From a virus, in the IMG/VR virus record IMGVR_UViG_3300045974_000359, positions 1 through 59,321 of that record: 59,321 nucleotides of DNA; one strand, written 5' to 3'. A model generated the notes under the pieces. That model searched no databases, was not told where the DNA came from, and saw only the letters and a program-made list of their open reading frames with translations. This document shows positions 17,307 to 24,381 of this stretch, one piece after another. Each line of letters starts with the position of its first letter. Positions within the stretch are counted from its first letter, which is position 1. A program made the position numbers and the translations under genes.

Positions 17307-18080
17307 ATGAAAAGAAGTGAAACTGTAATAAAAGAGAAAATTTTACAATTACTACAATTTCTTCATGAATATCAAGAGCCTTGTTATGTTTATGAACTTG
17401 AAGAGTTATTTCCATCTATGCATCATAAAACAACTTATATTCCTGTGATGAAAGAATTAGGATATATTGAAACAGTTGGAAAGATGAGAAGTCGTCAATG
17501 GTATTATACCAAAGAACATGCTCCAACAATCAAAGATGCTAAACTAATATCTGAAAAAACGAGTCAAAAAAGATTTGAATATAAAAACAAAAATAAAGAG
17601 CCGATGGAAATAAAATTCGACAGAATAGGTAAAAGACAAATTTATGATTGGTTAATGTTTTTATCTAAAGTTAAAGAATCAAGATATCAAGCAATCAAAA
17701 TGGAAACTAAAGTAAATTTATCTTATGTCTTTATAAGAGCCATGCTTGAAAATAATATAATTGGTAAAAAAGATGAGGGTGTTAAAACTAAATACTTCAT
17801 TAAAACCGAAGTGATGCCTAATATTCATATGGTAGATAGGATATACAGAGCAGGACAATCTATTCAACATGCTTATAATAATAAGGCTCAAGATAACAAA
17901 GTTAATAAAATAGAACTTAAAAAAAGATATGAGTCAGAAATGAATGAAGAAGTAGTTGAAGAAAATTATACTTTAGATGACTTTAAAAATCATCTTGAAA
18001 TACTTAAAACAAAGTTATTCAACTCAACAGGAATAAGTACAGAAATGACTGTAAGATTTACTAACCAATTTATAATATAA
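17307..18080 (+). CDS. Putative DNA-binding protein with two winged-helix-like domains
   Basis: Residues about 8-70 (helices, then a wing GYIETVGKMRSRQWYYT) and about 113-168 (KRQIYDWLMFL ... NNIIGKKDEGVKTKYFI) each look like a winged helix-turn-helix. This suggests a transcription regulator or replication-initiator-like protein. The C-terminal 80 residues are helical and charged. No named family is recognised. Confidence 0.62.
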   Translation: MKRSETVIKEKILQLLQFLHEYQEPCYVYELEELFPSMHHKTTYIPVMKELGYIETVGKMRSRQWYYTKEHAPTIKDAKLISEKTSQKRFEYKNKNKEPMEIKFDRIGKRQIYDWLMFLSKVKESRYQAIKMETKVNLSYVFIRAMLENNIIGKKDEGVKTKYFIKTEVMPNIHMVDRIYRAGQSIQHAYNNKAQDNKVNKIELKKRYESEMNEEVVEENYTLDDFKNHLEILKTKLFNSTGISTEMTVRFTNQFII

Positions 18081-18082
18081 TT

Positions 18083-18340
18083 ATGAAAAGTCAAGAACAA
18101 AAAGACCTTATGGTTGAAAATTTATCGAAAGCTAAAAAAAATGTTTCTAAAGTAGAAAGACCAGTTTGGGATGATACCGATTATGAAAGTTGTATAGAAG
18201 CAAAAATTCAAATCATAAAAGGAACTAAAAAAGTTGAAGATTATGAGGGATTTGACGAACAATGCGATGCTGCTTGTTTAGCTGAAGATTGGTTAAATGG
18301 AGAATTATCTGATAAACAATTATTAAAAAATTTATCATGA
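18083..18340 (+). CDS. Hypothetical protein, 85 aa
   Basis: Acidic helical protein with three Cys; overlaps the deaminase gene by four bases (ATGA). Function unknown. Confidence 0.7.
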   Translation: MKSQEQKDLMVENLSKAKKNVSKVERPVWDDTDYESCIEAKIQIIKGTKKVEDYEGFDEQCDAACLAEDWLNGELSDKQLLKNLS

Positions 18341-19188
18341 TAAGTAACCAAACATTCATGCGAATAGCATATCAAGTCGCATCAGAGAGTAAAGCAGAGA
18401 AACGTAAAGTTGGAGCTGTAATTGTAAAAGATAATAATATCATCGCATTAGGATATAACGGAACGCCAAGCGGTTTTGATAATTGTTGCGAAGATGAAGT
18501 TGAAAACTTTTCATACGAACAAAATGAAAATAAGTTAGCAGCTGGAGAAAATTTCGGAACTAAAGAAAAATTATTGAAGACACGTCCAGAAGTTTTACAT
18601 GCTGAAAGTAACGCTATATCAAAATGTGCTCGTTCAACCTATTCTTCAGAGGGTGCCGATATTTTCGTAACTACTGCGCCATGTATAGAGTGTGCTAAAC
18701 TAATAATACAAGCAGGAATCAAGAATGTCTTCTGGAGTGAGGAATATAAGACCATGGATGGAATAAGATTGCTGGAACAGGCAAAAATTTACGTTAAGAG
18801 AGTTATTGTTAAACTTGAACCTATCTTGATTAAAATTCCGAACTCTATGACCGATGAAGAGCGTGAGGAATTTAAAAAGAAGTGGATGGAGTTCCAAGCG
18901 TCAGATAAAACAATTTGGTTACCGAGTGATTGGGATAAAAAATGTAATCATGTTTGGAAAGCTGTTATTGAAGATGATAAACAATTCATTCAATCAAGTT
19001 ATGAAGCAGAATGTATTCATTGCGGAATAAGGGGTGGAGAAAATCCTATTGAATTAAAAAGATTGTATGATGAGCCAGAAGTTAAAGGTATTGTTAAGTC
19101 AATTATGATTTTAGCGAATGAAACTGATAATATTGGTAGATTAGAAAAATTTATAGATAGTAGTTTTGAAACTTTAAAGAATAAATAA
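18337..19188 (+). CDS. dCMP deaminase with C-terminal zinc-ribbon extension
   Basis: Converts dCMP to dUMP, the precursor for dTMP or hydroxymethyl-dUMP. The N-terminal half shows RKVGAVIVKD, GYNGTPSGF, the zinc ligand/catalytic pair in HAES and the PCIEC zinc pair. After residue about 150 comes an extra region of about 130 residues containing a second potential zinc site (CNHVW ... CIHCG), which is not part of ordinary dCMP deaminases (about 150-190 aa). It fits with the dUTPase gene 4 kb downstream and with possible thymine modification. Confidence 0.9.
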   Translation: MISNQTFMRIAYQVASESKAEKRKVGAVIVKDNNIIALGYNGTPSGFDNCCEDEVENFSYEQNENKLAAGENFGTKEKLLKTRPEVLHAESNAISKCARSTYSSEGADIFVTTAPCIECAKLIIQAGIKNVFWSEEYKTMDGIRLLEQAKIYVKRVIVKLEPILIKIPNSMTDEEREEFKKKWMEFQASDKTIWLPSDWDKKCNHVWKAVIEDDKQFIQSSYEAECIHCGIRGGENPIELKRLYDEPEVKGIVKSIMILANETDNIGRLEKFIDSSFETLKNK

Positions 19189-19189
19189 T

Positions 19190-19402
19190 ATGAAAACAAT
19201 AATCATTTTAGTAGCCATAGCAATCCTTTTACTAATTGTAAATAAACTTGCTAACAAAGTATATAACTACAATAAGAAATATCCTAAAGAAGATAAAAAG
19301 AAATTCTATTGTTGGAGAGACAAAATGGATTTATTTCTTGACGATAGTTGTATTGAACAGTGTCCGAGATGTAAAAACGTAGAAGATGAAAGATATGAAT
19401 AA
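19190..19402 (+). CDS. Small membrane protein with CxxC motif, 70 aa
   Basis: An N-terminal transmembrane or signal-anchor segment (IIILVAIAILLLIV) is followed by a Lys-rich linker and a C-terminal four-Cys cluster ending CPRCKN. Possibly a membrane-tethered zinc-binding protein. Function unknown. Confidence 0.68.
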   Translation: MKTIIILVAIAILLLIVNKLANKVYNYNKKYPKEDKKKFYCWRDKMDLFLDDSCIEQCPRCKNVEDERYE

Positions 19403-19469
19403 TAACCAAGAATGTAACGGAACTTGCGAAAGTTGTAATTGTCTTAAAATTAATCAAGATGAGAAATAA
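19395..19469 (+). CDS. Cys-rich miniprotein, 24 aa
   Basis: A 24-codon ORF with four Cys in ECNGTCESCNC, overlapping the genes on both sides in different frames. The dense Cys spacing and end-to-end overlap argue for a translated miniprotein, but at this length chance is possible. Confidence 0.4.
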   Translation: MNNNQECNGTCESCNCLKINQDEK

Positions 19470-19758
19470 AATAGATGAGATTTTTGAGAATATTTCTAAT
19501 GATGAATTAAAACAAGGAATTTTAGAAATAAAAGAGGATGGAGAAAAAGGTTTCATTCGCAATGGAGTTGTTAGAAAATATGCTAAAATTACATCTGAGA
19601 TAATAGGTAAAAGTGTAAGTTTAGACTTATTCATGACAGAACTTAATCTTTTACGTCAAGCAAGTTATCGTTGGGCAAAACCGCCTAAACAAAAATGTAA
19701 ATGCGTACAATCATATTCAGACAATGGAATTTGTTTAACATGTAAAAAACCGAAATAA
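19459..19758 (+). CDS. Hypothetical protein with C-terminal Cys cluster, 99 aa
   Basis: Helical N-terminal two-thirds, then CKCVQSYSDNGICLTCKK, a probable zinc site. Function unknown. Its last base overlaps the next start. Confidence 0.7.
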   Translation: MRNKIDEIFENISNDELKQGILEIKEDGEKGFIRNGVVRKYAKITSEIIGKSVSLDLFMTELNLLRQASYRWAKPPKQKCKCVQSYSDNGICLTCKKPK

Positions 19759-19973
19759 TGGCTAAAGTAACTTACAAAAAGATAGTTGAAGAGAAACTAT
19801 CAGGAATGGAAATTGGAGATAAATTTGATATTGAAAATTTCGTAGAAACGAATTGGGGAACGTATAACTTTTTTGTTCGTAGGAGTTTTGATGTTTACCT
19901 TTGTAAAGCAAAAGCAGAATATCCTGTAAGAAAATTTGAAACCCAAAAAGGACACCTTGTAAGATTGAAATAA
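19758..19973 (+). CDS. Hypothetical protein, 71 aa
   Basis: Basic soluble protein (MAKVTYKKIVEEKLSGMEIGD). No motif recognised. Confidence 0.65.
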   Translation: MAKVTYKKIVEEKLSGMEIGDKFDIENFVETNWGTYNFFVRRSFDVYLCKAKAEYPVRKFETQKGHLVRLK

Positions 19974-20021
19974 ATTTTACAAGGTTTATTATTGTAAAGA
20001 AATTAATTAAAATAAAATATC

Positions 20022-20423
20022 ATGGGACAATTAAAAGATTTAACTTGCGCAATGGGTGGTAATTTTTCTATATTGAAATCAATTTTAAATAAAGGTAGAT
20101 ATGTGCCTAAAAAGAAATTGAGAAGCATAATCCAGACTCAAGAAAATATATTATCAGAAATTGAGATTTTACCAACTTCAGACATATCAGACTTTGATGA
20201 AGAAATTAAATTTTTTATTCGAGTTAAGAATGCATCAGGTGGAGCATCTTGGACTGAAGAAATTGCAAAAGATATTCAAAAGGTAGGTGAAAAGATTGCT
20301 TTTGAACATGGTAATAGAATAATTGAGAATTTCAATATGACTTTAAAACCGCATGAAGAAGCAAGAGAACTTGTTGAAGTTTATAAAACTATAACTTATA
20401 GCAAACAAGTAAAACTATCTTAA
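20022..20423 (+). CDS. Hypothetical protein, 133 aa
   Basis: Soluble, helical protein preceded by a 48-base A/T-rich gap without a clear promoter. No family recognised. Confidence 0.7.
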   Translation: MGQLKDLTCAMGGNFSILKSILNKGRYVPKKKLRSIIQTQENILSEIEILPTSDISDFDEEIKFFIRVKNASGGASWTEEIAKDIQKVGEKIAFEHGNRIIENFNMTLKPHEEARELVEVYKTITYSKQVKLS

Positions 20424-20424
20424 T

Positions 20425-20961
20425 ATGGAAATATTAAAACTAAAATCAGATTTTGAGAAATTAAGTATTCCAACAAAGATACATAGAATATCTCAAGGCA
20501 AAGTAGAACATTTTGTTTATTTAGGAACTAATCCAATGGTATCAAATACTATGGTAGTTTTATGTTCTGGAGATTATACAGATGCCAAATGTCTGAGATA
20601 CCCCGAACCAAGAGAATTTAAGTTTGACGATGAATCGGAATTTAAAGAGGTTTTTGTAAAAGATTATAATTCTCAAGAAGTAGGTGAGATTATGATTAAA
20701 CAACTTTATAGAAAAATAGATGTCGTTCAAGAAATCTATATTCAAACCGAAAACTACAAAAAAGCAAAATCATTCTATGGAAAGTATTTTGAAGAATGTA
20801 AAGGATTGATAGATGAAAATGGTTGGTTAAGAATTTGTAATCAAACGCCAAAATCAATCGTTAAGTTTTCCAGAGAAAATAGAACTATGTTTGAGAGTAG
20901 AACAGAAAATACTCAAGATGCTTATTTAACATTCATTCGTCCAACTTGTAATTTATCTTAA
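20425..20961 (+). CDS. Hypothetical protein, 178 aa
   Basis: Mixed alpha/beta soluble protein with three scattered Cys; no motif recognised. Directly follows the preceding gene. Confidence 0.72.
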   Translation: MEILKLKSDFEKLSIPTKIHRISQGKVEHFVYLGTNPMVSNTMVVLCSGDYTDAKCLRYPEPREFKFDDESEFKEVFVKDYNSQEVGEIMIKQLYRKIDVVQEIYIQTENYKKAKSFYGKYFEECKGLIDENGWLRICNQTPKSIVKFSRENRTMFESRTENTQDAYLTFIRPTCNLS

Positions 20962-20962
20962 T

Positions 20963-21061
20963 ATGGCAATGATTAAAATTGAAGATAAAATTATATATCA
21001 CGGTGATTTTATCATAACGCTACATGGTGACGGAACTTTTACAGTTAAAACTAAAAAATAA
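20963..21061 (+). CDS. Very small hypothetical protein, 32 aa
   Basis: Fills the gap between two genes with an ATG one base after the upstream stop. Predicted beta-hairpin composition (IIYHGDFIITLHGDGTFTV). Possibly real because it is exactly fitted to the gap. Confidence 0.42.
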   Translation: MAMIKIEDKIIYHGDFIITLHGDGTFTVKTKK

Positions 21062-21064
21062 ATC

Positions 21065-21694
21065 ATGGGAAACTATAAAGAAATCGATGGCGATTTAATC
21101 GAGATGTTTAAAAAAGGTGAGTTTGACGTAATTGCTCACGGCTGTAATTGTTACGCTACTATGGGAGCAGGAATTGCTTTAACAGTAGGTAATGAATTTC
21201 CAGAAGCAAAACAAGCTGATGAAGATTTGGAAATCCCAAACGGAATTAAAAGATTAGGAAAATTATCATATACAGAAATTGATATTGATAAAAAAGCAGG
21301 CTATGATACTTCATTACTTTTCAATCTTTACACTCAATATAATCCAGGCAGAGACTTTAGAATGAATGGATTCATAAAGTCTATCAAGGCTATGAAGAAA
21401 GTAATAAAAGATGAGTTTTCATATATTAACGATAAAGGTAAAAGAGAATTTCTTGGAAACAATGTTAGAATTGGTTTACCATTAATCGGTTGCGGAATAG
21501 CTGGAGGTGATTGGAATGAAGTTAGTGAAGTTATCAAAACTGAACTTTCAGAGTTTGACGTTACAATAGTTCACTTTAAACAAAAAGTAGTAGGAGTGAA
21601 TTATTTTCCATCTAAAAAATATTCCAAGCGACCAAAAGTAAATTGGGAGGACTTATCAGACGATGAGTTTGAAAGAATGTTAAAAGAAATGTAA
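21065..21694 (+). CDS. Macro-domain protein (ADP-ribose-binding)
   Basis: Macro domain expected to bind ADP-ribose or hydrolyse its derivatives. VIAHGCNCYATMGAGIA (about residues 22-38) matches the substrate-binding loop 1, with Asn28 at the catalytic-Asn position, and LPLIGCGIAGGDW matches loop 2. A charged C-terminal tail of about 40 residues follows. A phage-encoded macro domain could reverse host ADP-ribosylation, act on ADP-ribose 1''-phosphate from tRNA processing, or counter NAD-based defences; the sequence does not decide which. An ADP-ribosyltransferase-like protein is encoded at 50-52 kb. Confidence 0.88.
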   Translation: MGNYKEIDGDLIEMFKKGEFDVIAHGCNCYATMGAGIALTVGNEFPEAKQADEDLEIPNGIKRLGKLSYTEIDIDKKAGYDTSLLFNLYTQYNPGRDFRMNGFIKSIKAMKKVIKDEFSYINDKGKREFLGNNVRIGLPLIGCGIAGGDWNEVSEVIKTELSEFDVTIVHFKQKVVGVNYFPSKKYSKRPKVNWEDLSDDEFERMLKEM

Positions 21695-21695
21695 T

Positions 21696-22082
21696 ATGGC
21701 AGAGCAAAAGGATTTAAACCCAAAAACATACGATTTAATAAATGTAATTTTAGGGTGCGACATAATTACTACCTTTAATGATAAGTTAGTAGGAACAAAG
21801 GCATATCGTCAAAAACTAAAAGTTCATTCAAAAGGATTGGGTGAAGAGGTTGATAAGGTTTTAGATACGGAACTTGCGAGAATGTATTCAATAGATGAAG
21901 AAATTTATCAGAATATTTCTATCAATATGGAAAGGTTTGTTAAGAACATGTCTAAAAACATTGTAGATATGCGTCCAGATGATTTTCTGGAATTGAATCA
22001 AATCATAGAACTCTATTGTAACAATAAACAAGAGTTTCAAGATTCATTTGAAATAACAATGAGAAAACTAAATGAAAAATAA
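21696..22082 (+). CDS. Hypothetical protein, 128 aa
   Basis: Charged, helical protein with no recognised motif, following the macro-domain gene by one base and overlapping the next by 11. Confidence 0.72.
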   Translation: MAEQKDLNPKTYDLINVILGCDIITTFNDKLVGTKAYRQKLKVHSKGLGEEVDKVLDTELARMYSIDEEIYQNISINMERFVKNMSKNIVDMRPDDFLELNQIIELYCNNKQEFQDSFEITMRKLNEK

Positions 22083-22302
22083 TGATTTAGTCATATTAAA
22101 AAGAAATCAATATAATCTTGTTTTATCAATCAGATTATCTAATTCTGATGAAATAGAATGTCTTAAAAGAAAACTTGAATCCCAATATTCGACTAAAGAA
22201 AGGATTTTATTGGATGAGAAAGTAAGATATGACCACGAACTAAAATCAGAGTTAATTGATTTAGATGAAAAAATAAATAATTTATCAGGATTAAATAAAT
22301 AG
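22072..22302 (+). CDS. Hypothetical coiled-coil protein, 76 aa
   Basis: Highly charged Lys/Glu/Leu helix (ECLKRKLESQYSTKERILLD), probably a short coiled coil. Function unknown. Confidence 0.65.
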   Translation: MKNNDLVILKRNQYNLVLSIRLSNSDEIECLKRKLESQYSTKERILLDEKVRYDHELKSELIDLDEKINNLSGLNK

Positions 22303-22304
22303 TT

Positions 22305-22559
22305 ATGGCAAGAACATTTGTAGAATTTGAAGAAGCATTCATTGACTTATCAGTAATTAAGGCTATTGAAAAATCATCTTCTTGGGATGAAAAGGATGAA
22401 AGAATTGCTTTCAAAATAATTATCAACAATCCTGATAGAATTAAAATTGATTCATTCCTACCAACGTACACTTTCAAATACGCAACCGAAAGACAACGTG
22501 ATAGACTTTTTCAGGAATTAAGAGAGAAACTTGAAGAACAAGATGTTGAATTCATTTAA
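22305..22559 (+). CDS. Hypothetical protein, 84 aa
   Basis: Soluble alpha/beta protein (MARTFVEFEEAFIDLSVIKAI). No family recognised. Confidence 0.68.
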   Translation: MARTFVEFEEAFIDLSVIKAIEKSSSWDEKDERIAFKIIINNPDRIKIDSFLPTYTFKYATERQRDRLFQELREKLEEQDVEFI

Positions 22560-22570
22560 AATAAATAATC

Positions 22571-22702
22571 ATGTGTAAAAAATGTAACTGTACCGATTGT
22601 AAATGCGACAAGCAAAAAATCGACAAAACTAAAAAAGATGCTATATCTAAACAAAAAGATAATAGTATTGGAAATAAACCAAAACAAACATTCGAGAAAT
22701 AA
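22571..22702 (+). CDS. Metallothionein-like Cys-rich miniprotein, 43 aa
   Basis: Five Cys within the first 13 residues (CKKCNCTDCKC), then a Lys-rich tail. It ends on the first base of the GroES start codon, which supports translation. The Cys spacing suggests metal binding. Confidence 0.58.
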   Translation: MCKKCNCTDCKCDKQKIDKTKKDAISKQKDNSIGNKPKQTFEK

Positions 22703-22974
22703 TGAATCAAATCAAACCGATTGGTGATAGAGTTTTAATTGAACCTAAAGCACCTGAAACGCAAACTGCCTCTGGAATTATCATACCAGAAAGTACTCAA
22801 CAAAAAACTCAATTTGGTACAGTTATTTCTGTAGGTAATGGTAAACAAGGTGAACCCTTGACCGTTAAAGAGGGTGATTCAGTCATATACGAAAAATATG
22901 CTGGAACGGAAATGAAACTTGGAAACAAGGAATATCTTTTAATGAGAGAAGAACAAATTTTAGCAATACTTTAA
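22702..22974 (+). CDS. groES: GroES-type co-chaperonin
   Basis: A full-length 90-residue Cpn10. IKPIGDRVLIEP begins the barrel, TASGIIIPESTQQ is the mobile loop that contacts the apical domain of GroEL, and VGDGxxV-type strands appear as VKEGDSVIYEKYAG. Like T4 gp31 it should cap host GroEL for folding of phage proteins, possibly the capsid. It looks closer to cellular Bacteroidota GroES than to gp31, suggesting host acquisition. No GroEL gene is in the window. Confidence 0.95.
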   Translation: MNQIKPIGDRVLIEPKAPETQTASGIIIPESTQQKTQFGTVISVGNGKQGEPLTVKEGDSVIYEKYAGTEMKLGNKEYLLMREEQILAIL

Positions 22975-22977
22975 ATC

Positions 22978-23235
22978 ATGGAAAGAAATCCTAAACCAAT
23001 TTTAGTAATCAAAATGCCTGCCTCAACAAGTTTGGCTATGATTCATCAATCTCATAAATATATTGAAGAAAAAAAGATTGAAAATGATTATCATGTTCTT
23101 ATTGTAAGTAATGGAAATAAAGAGGGTGTTGATATTGAAGTTTTTTACGACAAGAATATAAAGGAAACAGATGTTGAACAATTAAAACAATTAATAAAAG
23201 ATGGATTTGAAAGTAAGAGTAATAAACAAGAGTAA
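22978..23235 (+). CDS. Hypothetical protein, 85 aa
   Basis: Small alpha/beta protein lying between groES and dUTPase and overlapping the latter by 35 bases. No family recognised. Confidence 0.68.
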   Translation: MERNPKPILVIKMPASTSLAMIHQSHKYIEEKKIENDYHVLIVSNGNKEGVDIEVFYDKNIKETDVEQLKQLIKDGFESKSNKQE

Positions 23236-23674
23236 TTTAGAATTACCAAAGTATGAGACAACTTCTTCAGCTGGGTTGGACTTAAAAGCGTGCCTGATAA
23301 CCGAAAGAGAAAATGAACCAAACGTATTTGATGCGTATGATGAAATAATCGAAGTAGGCAAAAGAAAACTAATTAAGACAGGTTTGTTTTTAGAAATTCC
23401 TCAAGGCTATGAGGCTCAAGTAAGACCAAGAAGTGGATTAGCTTTAAAAAACGGAATAACTGTATTGAATTCTCCAGGCACTATTGATTCAGATTATCGT
23501 GGCGAAGTAGGAGTGATTTTGATTAATCATGGAGATGTTCCTTTCAATATTTCTCATGGAGATAGAATTGCTCAGATTGTTTTCGCTAAAGTTGAGCAAG
23601 CAGAATTGAAAGAAGACATAAATTTATCTGAAACTGAAAGAGGTGAGGGTGGATTTGGAAGTACAGGAAAATAG
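23201..23674 (+). CDS. dut: dUTPase
   Basis: Hydrolyses dUTP to dUMP and pyrophosphate, keeping uracil out of DNA and feeding thymidylate synthesis. All five trimeric dUTPase motifs are visible: [38 protein letters not shown] and the C-terminal [10 protein letters not shown]. The 157-residue length is typical. The start lies inside the preceding gene; no later ATG would preserve the first strand ([11 protein letters not shown]). Confidence 0.96.
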   Translation: MDLKVRVINKSNLELPKYETTSSAGLDLKACLITERENEPNVFDAYDEIIEVGKRKLIKTGLFLEIPQGYEAQVRPRSGLALKNGITVLNSPGTIDSDYRGEVGVILINHGDVPFNISHGDRIAQIVFAKVEQAELKEDINLSETERGEGGFGSTGK

Positions 23675-23763
23675 TTTACAAAGTTATACTATATATCGAA
23701 AGATAAAAATATTGAAAATAGAAATCCAAACCCAGCGGTGACGACTTTATGGGATAGGGTGGA

Positions 23764-23835
23764 TGCCGTATAGCTCAGCGTGTAGAGCACCAGAGACTAA
23801 TCTGGAGGTCAGAGGTTCAAGTCCTTTTACGGCAA
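23764..23835 (+). tRNA. tRNA-like gene with a six-base anticodon loop
   Basis: A complete cloverleaf can be drawn: acceptor TGCCGTA/TACGGCA (7 bp), D arm GCTC/GAGC, anticodon stem CCAGA/TCTGG, variable loop AGGTC, T arm AGAGG/CCTTT around TTCAAGT, discriminator A, CCA not encoded. The anticodon loop has only six bases (GACTAA) instead of seven, so the anticodon cannot be assigned. It may be a degenerate tRNA, carry a one-base error, or serve mainly as a processing site, because its 3' end abuts the tmRNA acceptor piece. Confidence 0.72.
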
Positions 23836-24188
23836 CGATTGAATTGTTTGACGTTTTATTGAAATTTTGTTTGGACACGGGTTCGACACCCGTCACCTCC
23901 ACGAATAATTGTTTCCATAATTATTTTGTGTTATTTGATTTGTCCGTAGTAAATAAACGGAATGGTGGAACGTTTACCAGAGTGAGAAAACTGGTTGACC
24001 CTATTCGATGGTAATGAGAATTGAAATAATTTACCGAAATTGGGGGTGAGTTGGTTTTGACAGCAATTAAATAGGTAGAATTTAGATTCAATTAAAAAGT
24101 AACTCCAAAAGTTATAAACCTTTTTGGTAACTCAGTACAGGCTGCTGCGTAACTAAACGAAATTAAAGGATGCGAAAAATCCTTAAAA
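23836..24188 (+). ncRNA. ssrA: Circularly permuted tmRNA gene (ssrA)
   Basis: The tmRNA 3' half comes first: T arm ACGGG-TTCGACA-CCCGT (23877-23893), acceptor strand CACCTCC (23894-23900) and discriminator A. The 5' half lies 140 bases downstream: GGGGGTG (24042-24048), then AGTTGGTTTTGACAGC, as in ordinary tmRNA 5' ends. The two acceptor strands pair over 7 bp (one G-U). A second helix joins 23854-23863 with 24087-24097 (TTTTATTGAA with TTCAATTAAAA), like tmRNA helix P2. Downstream is a short frame ending GNSVQAAA-stop (stop at 24150), a plausible degradation tag, and then a hairpin AAGGAT/ATCCTT. Processing of the 140-base spacer would give a two-piece tmRNA for ribosome rescue. Confidence 0.8.
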
Positions 24189-24191
24189 GAG

Positions 24192-24216
24192 GGGTAAATG
24201 AAAATTTACCCTTTTT
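24192..24216 (+). terminator. Rho-independent terminator after the tmRNA
   Basis: Perfect 8-bp stem GGGTAAAT/ATTTACCC with a GAAA loop followed by TTTTT. It closes the dUTPase-tRNA-tmRNA transcript. Confidence 0.92.
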
Positions 24217-24232
24217 ATTGTAAATTATTTTC

Positions 24233-24322
24233 TCCACAAAAATAAGGAAAAACAAAAATATTTTAAAAAAAGATTGTAAAAAATTTTTTTCTTTGTAAAT
24301 TTCGTAATATCTTTGTACCATA
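24233..24322 (+). promoter_or_regulatory. Bacteroidota-type promoter (P2) with conserved upstream block
   Basis: The -7 box TATCTTTG (24308-24315) follows TTTGTAAATTT at 24292. Upstream are TCCACAAAAATAA (24233-24245) and a 26-base run (24265-24290), both repeated exactly before promoter P3 at 31.2 kb. It drives the gene at 24382 and possibly the late leftward end of the terminase cluster. Confidence 0.78.
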
Positions 24323-24381
24323 GAACTTTAATAACAGAGTTTATAAAATCAAAAATTAATTAATAAGTAAAATTTTTTATC

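Noticed and set aside
23763-24014. 83-codon ORF across the tRNA and tmRNA region
   Set aside because: It runs through the tRNA cloverleaf and the tmRNA T arm, which explain the sequence better.
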